Source: Lampris incognitus (lineage: Eukaryota; Chordata; Actinopteri; Lampriformes; Lampridae). Taken from it: a stretch of 64,000 nucleotides of DNA. The stretch lies in assembly GCF_029633865.1 (NCBI RefSeq), contig NC_079219.1, positions 15,156,310-15,220,309 of the forward strand, given 5' to 3'. Made by a program: the position numbers and the translations under genes. The notes beneath the pieces were generated by a model. That model did no database searches and was not told where the DNA came from. It saw nothing but the letters and a program-made list of their open reading frames with translations. Of this stretch, positions 1 to 12,000 are shown piece by piece. Numbering within the stretch: the stretch's first letter is position 1; each line of letters starts with the position of its first letter.

Positions 1-1361
1 GGGGTATAACACACGTGCAGCGGGTACAGGGGGTACGCCTGTTCAGTCGCTCTCACGTCACACGTCCCAGATTGGGCGCTGATCTCGGCGTTCCTGTTCT
101 CTCCACCTGTGATGACATTGTCTGCTCCTCGTTTCCTCTCCCAACCGACGATACCACAACCCTGCAGTCGTTCCGAGTCCCGACTGCAAACTGAGAGACT
201 GACTGGTTCACACTTTTAAACCCCGGTTTCACCAACCCCCCGCCCAAACCCTACTCGTGTTGCACATAGAAGAGCCCCCAGGGGAGCAAACACACAAACA
301 CACACACACACACAAAATATGTGGACACCACACGACTGTAACCATTGTTTTGAGTTTCTGTCAGGTGTCACACTTTGAAGCTGTCCCCCTCTAGCATCAC
401 CTTGCAGAATGGTCCCCGAAGAATAAAAAACACACACACACATAGGAAATGTGGACCCACCCAACTGGAATGGTTGTTCTCTGGCAGACAGAACACTAAA
501 TAAAAAATAAAGCCACACAGGACACTTGTCTCTTTGTTAATACCGACTGTTGAAAACTCGGAGTATTACACATACTGCTATATGAAATGTACTGGCGACC
601 ATACTGGTATAGTGTAATATGCTGACATGAATAAGAGTGGATTTGCACAAGGGCAAAAATAAGTTGGGTTTTTTTTTCTCTCTTTTTTTCAGCCTCTCTG
701 ACACAGCTTTGATTTACATGTTTAGCCAGCAATGAAAATGTCAAAGGGATCTGTCCATTTTCTCGTTGGTGTTGTGTAAATCCACCCATGTTGGTATATT
801 GTGAGGTATACTGGGTGTGTCTCACCGGTAAACTGTACAGGACTCCTACTAGTAAACACTGGTTTTTATTTTGTCTTTGTCAAGTCCACCACCTTGTCAA
901 ATAGGAAGGAAAAAAGATGAAATAAAATATTGCCAAAATATTAAACAACCTCTTAATATTTCTATCCATGTGCAGCTTTATTTGAGCACATCCATCAGAA
1001 CAATGGCGATCGTACACTTGGGTATTTACAGTGTGTGTATATATTCTTAGTTTAATCATTCACGCCATGTCATAGTTTTCCCATTCACTCGTACCTCATT
1101 TACACGTAAATAGGCTCATTTCCAAAACAGGGCAGCCACCTGGAAATGGGGTCACGTTAAGGTCACCATTAACGCCATTTTAATATTGTATTAGAATTGG
1201 TGATAGGATTGTCACCATGATGATAACCCTATCTCCAAAACTCACTCAGGTAACTACCGCTATTGCCTTCCTAGCATGGCGCATACCATAGCTTTATTAT
1301 TTTCTGATTTTTTTTATTTTTTTGTAAGTGCTTAGACTCGGAGAGATACAACATACACTTG
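1..1361. other. gene-free flank downstream of the Ly6 gene
   Basis: I see no supportable gene here. The stretch holds short CA repeats near 296-315 and 429-442 and AT-rich sequence. On the minus strand there are AATAAA hexamers at 977-982 and 1293-1298, which could serve as polyadenylation signals for the Ly6 gene (stop at 2033). The short open frames are low-complexity shadows. Confidence 0.5.
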
Positions 1362-1932
1362 GTTTACACTTGGTTTTAACATGTGTTTTTTGCGATCGGA
1401 TCACAAGTGGACAGCGCTAAATACAAGTGGAAACGACCACCAAAACGTTTTGTGAACCGGTTACTCAAACCACTTGCCGAGGTGGTCCGGGACGCATTTG
1501 ACCATATACGTATATTTTGTAGTGTAAACGCTAACGCGTTCCGACGCGTCCCCGACACGGCCGTAACAGGAAATACGTCATCAATGCAGGATGTGGTGGT
1601 TGTTTTGGTAACAACTTTCGAAAAAATGGAGAGCGAGAGAGGCGAGTACGTGGTTGGAGTACAAATGACCTTGTCCTGTCAATCTAAACAGTTGGAATAG
1701 TCCGTACATGTATATTAGTGCTTGAAACATCTTCAAACTTGTTTTCACAGCTAGTCGGCAAATCTGGCGCTCGACTGAGGCCCTTTGACTTCGTAGCGGA
1801 AGTGACGTAGCGGTAAGGAAATCACCTTCAGCAGGACGCGTTTGGAGACGCATGATAGACACAGGCGTGATGTGTCTCGCTGGTCACTTGTGAGCCGATC
1901 GCCCAAAACGTGTTTTAAAACCAAGTGTAAAC
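1362..1932. mobile_element. MITE-like DNA transposon with ~38 bp terminal inverted repeats
   Basis: The left end begins GTTTACACTTGGTTTTAA and runs to GCGATCGG. The right end (1896-1932) is its imperfect reverse complement, with the same GCGATCGG inner block. The 571 bp between carries no transposase-like frame, so the copy is non-autonomous. The termini resemble those of IS4EU/Harbinger-like fish elements, but I cannot assign the superfamily. The element lies just downstream of the Ly6 gene and could contribute to its 3' region. Confidence 0.65.
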
Positions 1933-2032
1933 AGGGTCAGAGAGATTAGGGTCACCAGTAGTACGTGCAAATTACAGGAAAGCCCCCCCCCCGGCTTCGC
2001 TATTGACCGTGTCTGCATATATCCCGTGGGCC

Positions 2033-5000
2033 TCAGTGTAAAACCAGCAGCAGTACACAGACGGATAGAGCCGGTAACACGGCGTGGAGGTGAAGGGTGC
2101 CGGCCCCGCTGAAGTTGCAGAAGTTGCTGCTGCTGCAGCAGTTCACAGTGTTGCCGTTTCCGTTGGCGTCGACCGAGGCTGTGGCGGCAGCTCCGTTGCA
2201 CGTTGCCTTGCTGGCGCACTGCTTCACTATGGCCTTCTGGTTGCCTGCAGAGAGGGAATTGGCCAGAGGCAGAGAGACACAGTTCATGCACGGAGGTCAG
2301 TGGTGCTTTTAAACGTATGCTTCATTGTAGAGCTGAGCAGTATATCGCTTCAGGGTCGACATTGCACCACACACGTGCAGCGGTCACGTTACACAGGATG
2401 GGGGCTGTAAGGCAAATGGGGCCCATCGGTCATGTTAGGCTAAGACTCTTATTGCTTGATTGAAAACGAAGTCGAACAAGGTCCGCTTTTTTGTGACTAC
2501 TCCTGAAGAAAAATATTCTAGCACGTCTGACAAGTGAAAGGGTTTAGTCTGATTTAACAGGCAGCTGCGTCATTTCCCTCTTTTCAGATCATCCTCCTCA
2601 TCCATTGGGTAATCAGTTCTTTGCAAATGGAGACTTGAAAGTGAAAAGCTGCGTATATTTGATGAAATTACATATCTCGTTTCTATTCTTTAATCGACAC
2701 AAGGATTGACGTATGCAGGCGAAATAAGAGGTGATAAGGAATCAGGAACAATTTATTCTCGTTTCTATCATGTACTTGTGTACACAAATGACATTTCGTT
2801 TCACTCAGCCCACAGCGGTGCAACACAAAAGATAAAAACACATATCCAACATTTTTCAATACTTACATAAATAATCAATACCTACGGCTGCAAAATAATA
2901 TTAGAATATTGACCCCCCCCCCCCACCGTCTCGTGTTGGCGTTGCCTGCTAACACGGGGATCACTGGTTCGAATCCCTGTGTTACCTCCGGCTTGGCCAT
3001 GTTTGCAGGTGGGAAGCCCAGATAGCATCCGGATGTGGGCCACTTCAGGCAATGACGCGGTACTGATGGCCCTGACAAAATGGATGTGAGCCTGAAGTGG
3101 CCCACATGTATAATAGCAAATATGGCCCAAATATGCAAATCAAATGTGGGCCTTTTTTGGCAACGATGGAGTGCTCTCGGCAACATGTAATCTGGATGTA
3201 ACCCTGAAGTGGCCCGTGTGGTAAATGGTGAATATGGCCCAAATATCAAAAAACAAATATGAGCTGCAAATATGTCGCACATGCGGCATTGCTATGGCTT
3301 GGTTCTGGCCCAGATTTGGCAAACAGAAGCGGACCACCCAAGTGCCATCATTCCACACGGTATGTGGGCTGGAAGTGTCGGGTCCGGGCCACAGCAATTT
3401 TGCTATCTGGGCAGATGTTGGTATGTGTCCGGGTCGCTGCACTAGCGCCTCCTCTGGTTGGTCAGCACGCTTGTTGGGGGGGGGGGACTGGGTGGAATAG
3501 CGTGTTCCTCCCATGCGCTATGTCCCTCTGGCAAAACTCACGGTCAGGTGAAAAGAAGCGGCTGGCGACTCCACATGTATTGGAGAAAGCATGTGGTAGT
3601 CTGCAGCCCTCCCCGGATCAGCAGAGGGGGTGGAGCAGAGAGCGGGACGGCTCGGAAAAGATTGGGGAGAAAAGGGGGGAAATGTAAAAAAAAAACAGTT
3701 AGAATTTGTTCAGATAATTTTCTGAGAACTTTATTTCTGCTGAGTTTTAACCCTCCAATAAGCCTCTGCTCCTGATTCAGGTGGTATTTTAACTAAGCTT
3801 AAAGCTGCTGCACAGTAACGCAGTAATGATGAAAACCAGTGCTGGCTTTCTCACTTTCTCCTGCTGACAGTGAACACATGGCTTCCCCAGCATGGTACTG
3901 GTTCTGGTTCTTAAAGTTCTGGTTACTTACACAGCTATGTTACAGGACTGAAACTTTAGCTAAAAATTCAGTTCTGTTCAAAATTACCTTCATACACACA
4001 CACACACACACACATACACAGACACACACACATGCAGAGTGTAACGCCGTGTGTTACCAAAAGAGTCGACGATGGTCATGCATGTGTCGAGCGGTGCCTG
4101 GCATGTCTGATTGTTCTGGTTGCATTCTTCATTGGTAGGGGACGAGCTGCACACGTAGCACCTCAACGACAACACTGGGGAGATGGCACAACACAACAGA
4201 AGCAAAAACCAGGGGATTTTTTCATAGAATACACCGACGACAACCCAGGTGTGCAATAGAGTTTAGGAAAACGGATGAAAAGAAAGTAAAAATTGGTAAA
4301 GTTGCATTTGCTCAGGAATTTATAAATAGTAGCATGTGTTTTTTTTTTTAAATCAACTAAAATTGATGGGCGAATATTACAGAAATTGGTTTAAAATGGA
4401 GAACCTAGTTGATCCTGTAATGAGGAAATCACACAGATGGATGGACTCGGGTCAAGATGACAGTTAAATAAGGAAAACAGGTGTAGTAGCAGATAGAGAG
4501 AATCATAGTAACAGTAGTCATAACACCTTAAAACTAACCGAACACTGTCACCATTTAGAAAAACAAAAGTCATAAGAGTGACTTCTGTTGGCGTGGTGGT
4601 AGAAGTTGTCAGGCTTGTTCCTCAGATAAAAGATGAGCTATGGAGGGAAGAGAGTTTCGCTCTGTCCCTCCCTTATGAAGTCCCCTGTCCTGTTCTTGTA
4701 TCGGTGAAGGTTTACACATTAGATGTGGCACACATTTGCTGTTTCTGTGTATGCTGTGGTACGAATGGGGCTTTCTGGGGTCATTATTATCATAAACAAT
4801 CCAAATAAAATACGGTACTGCATTAATATTTCCTCCAAGACCGGATTAAAGATGGAGAGCGAGAACATTAAACGGTCCCAGTTACTGTGAATAAGATCAC
4901 GTGGCCTTTGGTCAGTTGAGCGTTTAATGTTAAAACAGACAGTCTGTGCAGTACAACATTAACTGCAGAAAATTAACCTTCTGTCATCTTGCAGGTTCAA

Positions 5001-5174
5001 GTCCTAAAAAGGGTTAGGTCTGCTTTACAACTCCTCCACAACAGACCCTCAAGCCAGGATGAATCTGAGAACAATGATATGCTGACAAAAGGTGAGGTTT
5101 CAGGGTAAGGGTTTGAAAAGTGGGTCCAGCCTACCTGTGGGGAGGAAGAAGAGGAGGCTGAGGAGGGTCCTCAT
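2033..5174 (-). CDS. Ly6/uPAR-domain (CD59-like) GPI-anchored surface protein, 3 exons
   Basis: Coding exons on the minus strand are 5135-5174, 4058-4174 and 2033-2244, totalling 369 nt and 122 aa, with GT-AG introns and compatible phases. Exon 1 encodes a hydrophobic signal peptide (MRTLLSLLFFLPT). Exon 2 starts the mature chain with LRCYVC, the usual Ly6 opening. Exon 3 carries the CC-x5-CN signature (NCCSSSNFCN, about residues 87-96) and then a hydrophobic tail expected for GPI-anchor addition. The mature part has ten cysteines, as expected for a five-disulfide three-finger fold. Ly6 proteins act at the cell surface as ligands, receptor modulators or complement regulators; nothing here shows which, so I give no symbol. 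The start is the only ATG in frame with the signal peptide. The introns are about 1.8 and 1.0 kb; the longer one holds a SINE. Confidence 0.85.
2912..3690 (+). mobile_element. tRNA-headed SINE, copy 1, split by a nested MITE
   Basis: This belongs to a SINE family present at least six times in the window (also 7921-8391, 9695-10119, 11915-12292, 30160-30607, 54985-55391). The head contains a perfect Pol III B box (GGTTCGAATCC). The body runs through a conserved stretch ending near GGGGAGAAAAGGGGG and an A-rich tail. Here the body is interrupted at about 3016-3412 by another element. It lies in intron 2 of the Ly6 gene, antisense to it. Confidence 0.75.
3016..3412. mobile_element. short MITE nested inside SINE copy 1
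   Basis: The ends are inverted repeats, GCCCAGATAGCA and TGCTATCTGGGC. Removing the interval restores an almost continuous SINE consensus across the junction. No coding frame is seen. Internal blocks similar to GTGGCCCACAT recur in both orientations. Target-site duplication is not clear. Confidence 0.6.
3991..4035. repeat. (CA)n microsatellite next to Ly6 exon 2 donor
   Basis: A CA-rich tract begins about 20 bp beyond the exon 2 5' splice site (4057). It reads (GU)n in the Ly6 transcript. Confidence 0.8.
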
Positions 5175-5272
5175 GGCTTCTGTAGGGCTCGTGCTGATGC
5201 TCTGCAGTTATAACCGAATGGACGAGTGCTTGGTATGGTGGATGATATCAAGCCTCTTCTCTTGCCTAGATG

Positions 5273-5317
<45 letters not shown>

Positions 5318-6611
5318 AGTCATCTCTTGGTGTATCTTGCAGCAGGTCCACCAATCACATGCCATCAACCAGAACAGGAGGCATTCCATAAATGCTGTTC
5401 TGCTTTGCTGGCGTGTGCTGGTGTCTGCGGCCGTGTGATAAAGGACATTCCCGAGTCTTGTTTTGTTTTCACATGAGCGGAAAATCTCTTTCTAGCAGCT
5501 GTCAATCACAGACCACAATGAGCTTCATTCAGCTTTCCATCTTCTCAACTCTCCGAGGGGGCCTTCCAGGTGTCACTGAGGACCACATCTCAAAGTACAT
5601 TTTAGGTTTGTATCGTCTTTTTTTCTTCTTTTTTTTGTAAAGGTTTGATCAATATCCTGTTTTTCATTGCGTCAGGAGGTGACAACACATACATTTGAGC
5701 ACGACATGCACACAAAATCTCAAATCTGCGTTTGGGCGAGCCTCCTGTATATTGGTTAGGAACTGGTGAGGCTGCTCTAACAGGCCGTAGCTCTAAATGT
5801 TCTGAGGACCCATTTTAAATTTCCCCCAACCAACCTTTTGTCTACCGAGCCACACTGCTGTATTGTGCATTTTTGAGTTCCCAATTTACCCCCCCCCCCA
5901 CCTCATTTCTTGCTTAGTTTGATGAAACCTTCAGAAAACCCCCTCCCTTGGATGATCCTTCTCAGCAACCATCAGAGCTTCACTACACCCACAGTTCAGA
6001 CTGACAGCGTTCCCATGGCGACGATCACACCTGACACACACAACAGATGGTTAAACCCAGTGCTCACTATGAAAGGCAACACTATAGTCACTATAACGCC
6101 CCCTTAGGTGAGAGCCGTGCTGATGTTAGATAAAATGTACTTCTGACATTCTTAGAATACACTTGGGTAGCGACGTCATCCTCGTAGATGTTTCATATCT
6201 CACCTGTCCGTTGTTGAAGGAACGCACAGCATCCACCCAAATGTCTATCGTGTCATCGTGCACACACACACACACACATAGTTTTGTGTTTGTGTTGAAG
6301 AGGTTTCACCCTCTGTTCACCATTTTTCTCTTACACACACTGTATGTATGTATGTGATAAGAGAGATTTGTGTGTTTGCACATGTATGTGTGAGAGAGAG
6401 GGAGAGAGAGAGAGGGAGGGCGAGGGAGATAGAGATGGGAGGGAGGGGGGAGAGAGATGGGAGGGAGGGAGAGAGAGAGAGGAGATGGTGAACAGAGGGT
6501 GAAACCAGTCAAGCAGTTTACATAATTACAAGTCTTCGGCCTCTGGCTGTCTTGACAGTCCATGTTTATGCAAACATAAAGCTAGGAGTGTCAGTAACCC
6601 CTAACTAAACA

Positions 6612-6657
6612 GTGACGTCAGCCTCTGGAACTAAACAGTTACAGAGGCTGACGTCAC
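6612..6657. repeat. perfect 16-bp inverted repeat with a CRE-type core in each arm
   Basis: The left arm 6612-6627 (GTGACGTCAGCCTCTG) is perfectly repeated in inverse orientation at 6642-6657, with a 14-base loop. Each arm contains the palindrome TGACGTCA, the consensus CREB/ATF site. It could be a small DNA-transposon remnant or a paired regulatory site. Confidence 0.7.
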
Positions 6658-6911
6658 CAATTCACTTCTTCCCCTGCCAGCAGAGGGGAATGCCAGTTCC
6701 AGACATGAACTGGTTTCATGTTTGGTTTAAGCAAAACCCTGCATACTCTTGGCCCTCCATGAAACCTACGGGTTATGTAATTCAAGTTTAAGTGATCAGG
6801 CTTACTGGTATATATATATATGTAATTTTTTTTTTCCTGTGTCTGTGTTGATATTCTGCTCCTCATTCGTTGAGCACTTATAACACCATTGACGGTTTCG
6901 GAAAAAGACGC

Positions 6912-6943
<32 letters not shown>

Positions 6944-7920
6944 TATATATGTATGGACTGGGTATAGGACAGGAAATTGTACAAAATGTATGTATGCAGT
7001 ATGTAAAAATACATTTATGACGTTGAATTGCCTGCTGAAGCTTGTTTGGTTCGTGCCCATACTTATCTGGGGAAATTCAAGGGGCGCAGCAGCACTGCTC
7101 TGTGTTAAACTCGTTCCCTTCGTCTGGGAACACGGGTTAAATATGTAACCTACCATTTTACTTTGCTCGGTGTACCCGTGCAACACACAGGATGTGGGAA
7201 TGGATTCTCATGCCGTAAGAAAATGTACACCGCAAATGGGCAAAATTGTTGGTCACACCCCACTGTACTCCACAGGCAGGACAGTGTGTGTTGTTCTGGG
7301 GTGGCCTTCATTTTGAGAATGTACTAAAACCTCACATCTGTGGCAATCCGGGTCGGCTGCAGAAGAGGCATAGTAATTCCCCGTGCAGCACTGCTTCACA
7401 CTAACAAGGAGGAGATCTGCTCTGACTTTCAGTGTGCCTCAAACATGGATGCTCATCGCTGATGGGGGAGGTTCACTGCATCCCATCAGTAGCATGTAAG
7501 ACAGATATAAGAGGGGCGGCCTAGCGAAGGAATATATGTTGGGGCAATAAAGTGGCTGAGATGATGCAAATGACGTAGTGCACTCTGGTCCACTGACCGG
7601 GTGGTATTCGTTGCATGCTCTCTATGATATACTGTCCCCTGGACCATGAGGGGGGATCTGTCTCGGCTGTCTCAGCTGATGCATCAGAAGGATAGTGTTT
7701 CTCCATTTCTCCCAAACAGAAGTTCAGGGTAGTCTGCATGAGGTGGATGGCCCTGAAAGAAATCTTTTACTGGATAGCCTTCCAAGTTTAAATGTAACAA
7801 TAGTTCAACGACAAAATAGGGACAATGAAGCTGTGTATGAAATATGTTGTGTCGCACACATGCGCCGTGTGGAAAGGAACAACTTGATTCTTAAAAGAAG
7901 CGGTTTTATAAAGAATCATG

Positions 7921-8391
7921 TTTATTTATTTATTTATTTGGATCCCCTCCCCCCTTTTCTCCCAATTGTACTTGGCCAATTACCCCACGCTTCTGAGCCA
8001 TCCCGGTCACTGCTCCACCCCCTCTGCCAAGCCGGGGAGGGCTGCAGACTACCACATGCCTCCCCCGATACATGTGGAGTCGCCAGCCGCTTCTTTTCAC
8101 CTGACAGTGAGGAGTTTCACCAGGGGGACGTACTGCATGGGAGGATCACGCTATTCCCCCCAGTTCCCCCTCCTCCCTGAACAGGCGCCCCGACTGACCA
8201 GAGGAGGCGCTAATGCAGCGACCAGGACACATACCCACATTCGGCTTCCCACCCGCAGACACGGCCAATTGTGTGACACAGCCAATTGTGTCTGTAGGGA
8301 TGCCCGACCAAGCAGAGGTAACACGGGGATTCGAACCGGCAATCCCTGTGTTGGTAAACAATGGAATAGACCGCCACGCTACCCGGAGACA
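7921..8391 (-). mobile_element. tRNA-headed SINE, copy 2
   Basis: A near full-length minus-strand copy of the family described at 2912-3690. The tRNA-like head is at the right end (A-box side at 8370-8390, B box GGATTCGAACC in reverse near 8325) and the tail is at the left, next to a (TTTA)n tract. A short internal duplication of the TGTGTCTG region is present near 8270-8300. Confidence 0.75.
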
Positions 8392-8663
8392 CACACACAC
8401 ATATATATATATACACTGACATTAAAAGCGTAATTTTTTAAATGGATATTTCAGATGAAGAATTAATATATGTGTATGTACGTATGTGTACTGTATAGCC
8501 TACATCTGAAATCTTCTTTGGACATTACACCTGGGTGGTGTTGTGGAGGTCACTGTCATGTATTTAGAGGAGTTTGCAGAGAGGTTGCAGCAAACACATT
8601 CAATAAACACATTTGGGCAGTGGAACGGTGCATCAAATTTGCTAGTAAGTGCACTAGTCTGTC

Positions 8664-8669
8664 TTTATT
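8664..8669 (-). promoter_or_regulatory. candidate polyadenylation signal of the CLPTM1L-family gene
   Basis: AATAAA on the minus strand, about 370 bp beyond the proposed stop at 9035. The only support is the hexamer and its position. Confidence 0.35.
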
Positions 8670-9034
8670 CACACTTTAAAATTCTAATTTTTACAACACA
8701 CTCTTACACCAGAGTCCCAGCAGCTACATGAGGAAGCATCACAAAAAAATAAAAACTATCCTATTCAATCCACTCATTCCCACGCCCCCCCCCCCAAATC
8801 AGGGTTGAGTTCTCAAATAACGGAAACATCTGAACAATAATAATTCCCTTCTCTTTGCAAATCGGGTCTATTCTCCTCATTGTGGTGTAACAGCAGTACT
8901 GACCAGACGCCGTGTGGTAGTATACGGTAGGAGGGCAGGTCTGTGTGGAAGCTGTGGTGGTGGAGGGAATGCTCCATCAGCGCCAAGCAGCAGCCGTGCC
9001 TGTACAGCCGGGACGAGTGAGAAGCAGAGCGGCT

Positions 9035-12000
9035 CTAAGGGCCCGCTTCCTCCGTGACGGATTGTGCTTGGTGCATTTCGTGGACCGGCGGCCAGCCACT
9101 GTAACAAAGTGTTCTTCCCGAACTCAGGCAACAGCTTCAGCAGTCAGTCCCATATGAACCTTTGCGGTTCCACCCCCAAAGATGCAAAAGGTCTTCTGTC
9201 AGTCGTCCATCTGACCCTCTCTATCTGTCTCTCTCTCTCCCTTCCATGCACTGTTTGGAGGTTAATGCATCCCCCTAAATTTCTTGTTCATACAGATGCA
9301 GTAGATGCATGTTTCCTTGTTCATGTATTCACTTGTGACAATCCAGGTTTGTAGTGCCGCTCGCTGGTCCATCTGCCACTCACTGAGCCTTTAGTTTCCT
9401 GTTGTGGGCTCCAGCATCTCTTCCTCTTGTCCTGGAGGCATAGCGCCTGTTGGGAGACACCGGTGCAATGTGAGAACAGGATTGTTTTGTAGTTATTTTA
9501 AGGGAGTCAGTTGGAGCACGCACGTCCTATGAAAGGTTACACGGGTAAAGAGAGGGATTATTTCAGGAAGGTCGTGTTCAAATGTCATATGCAGCTATTC
9601 TTTTGTCCGGAGCCAAGAAGGGTCCAAATTGCTGCCCGTCCTACAAGTTACCCTACTGTGTCTGTATAGAGACATGCCGGGATAACCAATTCTTTTTTCT
9701 TTTTTTTGGGGGGGGGGGGTTTCGCCCTCTTTCTCCCCAATTGTACTTGGCCAATTACCCCACTCTTCCGAGCTGTCCCGGTTGCTGTTCCACCCCTTCT
9801 GCCGATCCGGGGAGGGCTGCAGACTACCACATGCCTCCTCCGATACATGTGGAGTCACCAGCTGCTTCTTCTCACCTGACAGTGAGGAGTTTTGCCAGGG
9901 GGACGTAGTGCATGGGAGGATCACGCTATTCACCCCAGTTCCCCCTCCCCCCAATACAGGCGCCCTGACCGACCACAGGAGGCGCTAGTGCAGCAACCAG
10001 GACACATACCCACATCCGGCTTCCCACCTGCAGACACGGCCAATTGTGTCTGTAGGGGCGCCCGACCAAGCCGGAGGTAACACGGGGATTCGAACCGACG
10101 ATCCCCGTGTTGGCAGGCAGGATAACCAATTCTTAACAGGAACCCTAAACTTAACCACTACCTGACCTATATACGATTATCTTTCATATATTAGGCAAGA
10201 GGTTTAACGTTGTAGTCTATGAAGCACTGTGTGTGTGTGTGCACGCGCAATCCCCTGCATACTCACATTAGCCTGTATGTTTGTGTTATTCATGTGTAAG
10301 TTGTGTGGGGTGGTCTCACCTGCACTGGTAGAGATAGAGCAGGAAGAGGAGCTCATCTCTGAAGCAGGAGAGCTGATGGGAAGAGGAGAAGGAGCTGGAG
10401 GAGGAGAGAAAGGAGACGCAGGAGCACAAGTCCGTGATGAATGTGTTCACTCCCTGACGGAAAGATGAGGATGGAGGGAAGGGCAAAAAGATTCCAAGGG
10501 AGAGCAGCAGTGAAGGGGTGGAGAGAGACAGAAATAGGGATAAAGATACCCATAAACTGACTGAAGTCTGGATTAAGAATTAGAAACAAGACACAAAATG
10601 ATTAAAATGGTTCGGTATATCATGTAGAATTAGTCAGCTTGAGAATTTTTTTAAAATCTGCTGTTGACGCTTTTTCAGCTCATTCACACATGATAATAAT
10701 ACATGATGATGAACAATATGGAAGCCAGATCAATTTTGTTGCTATAGTTGCTTGATGACTTGATTTGGGTTTTTTTTTTCTAAGTGTCGGTTCCCAGAAA
10801 AAGGTTTGAGACCACAAAAGGAGTAGTATAGTGTCAGCCATGCACCACAACAGATAAGCATTTATATCACAGTGTCTGGTATGAGAAGGGACGTAGGACA
10901 GTACTCACTCTGTACATCAACACAGTCCCCTGCAGATGTCCCACAGACTTCAACTGAGAGAGAGAGAGGGGGAGAGAGAGAGAGAGAGATGTGAAGGTGG
11001 ATTAAAAGTGTGCGAGAGAGGACAACAACACCATTAATGAAGCCTTCATGAATCCAGTCAGGACTCACATGCAGAGATTTTGGTATTCACCACATTTCAA
11101 AGTCTGGACTTAGACCATTTTTAAAGACGGACCTTGTGGTTTATGTAGAGCTGAGGTGCCATGGACAGGAAGCCAAGGGCATAGACTCCTGATGGTGGGA
11201 GAAGAGACGAGGAAAAGAGGAATTTAAGAGAGCAAAACCATGGAGGAAAAAAAATGTCAAGTTTTAGGGTGGCATCAATTTAGCTTTCAATGTCTACTGT
11301 AAACATCTAAAAACTGAACTTAATAAGGAACTTTACTGACGTGCATCTCAATGCTGCCCTATTAAATGAACCAGTTAGCTGATAGAGGTTCACCGGATTA
11401 ATAAAATGTCATGTATTGTTCTGTTGAAGGCAAATGTTGGTCAACTCACCAGTCACCAAACTGTTGATTAACCAGGAATAGTAACTGTCAACACAACACA
11501 GCACAACTCAGTATTAACTGGATCTCTCCAGTATGCATTTCTTATCCGTATTGCATGCATGAACATTGTATGTGGAGTATCGCCTTAATTTGAGTATTTC
11601 TGGCTAAAAAAATGATTATGAACATCGGTGTTGGCCACAGGCTGACTGGTCATCTGAATTACTGTGAGGTTTTGCTACGTAGCCGGAGTGGATGTGACGT
11701 CAGAGAATCACACAAAATCAAGTATATCAGCTATATAATTACAAACATTTCATTGCTATGTAGTTCAGTAATGCTCCCTCTCTGAGCACTTACTGCATTG
11801 CTGAATTTGTCTATTTTAGCAATATTTTCCTCTGTTTGACCCCAGGCACTTTAGATGATGGAATTAAGGGTAATTCATTGAAATGCTAAAATATAAGTTA
11901 AAAGGCATCGGCCCCGGGCGCCCGGGTAGCGTGGCAGTCTATTCCGTTGCCTACCAACACAGGGATCGTCGGTTTGAATCCCCGTGTTACCTCCGGCTTG

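Larger units (their letters stand above)
5175..9034. other. intergenic interval between Ly6 promoter side and CLPTM1L 3' end
   Basis: No gene was recognised. The stretch holds a (GT)n tract at 5276-5316 about 100 bp upstream of the Ly6 start, CA/GA-rich tracts at 6261-6480, the perfect hairpin at 6612-6657, AT/CA repeats near 6910-6950, and a SINE at 7921-8391. The Ly6 promoter should lie just above 5174, but no clear TATA box is seen. Confidence 0.5.

Noticed and set aside
2084-2463. Three plus-strand frames of 71-108 codons
   Set aside because: They are antisense shadows of Ly6 exon 3 and its intron edge.
7695-8433. Open frames of 161 and 171 codons
   Set aside because: They are translations of the SINE. 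The same peptide-like blocks recur at every SINE copy on either strand, so they are not genes.
8877-9131. An 84-codon minus-strand frame overlapping the proposed last CLPTM1L exon
   Set aside because: Its frame does not fit the phase-2 junction from exon 16 and has no family similarity. Only 9035-9098, in another frame, was kept, with low confidence.
9582-10129. Several overlapping frames of 66-119 codons on both strands
   Set aside because: They fall within SINE copy 3 and its target duplications.
11971-11982. tRNA gene suggested by a B box
   Set aside because: Only the B box and a weak A box are present, within a repeated SINE head. No cloverleaf is preserved.
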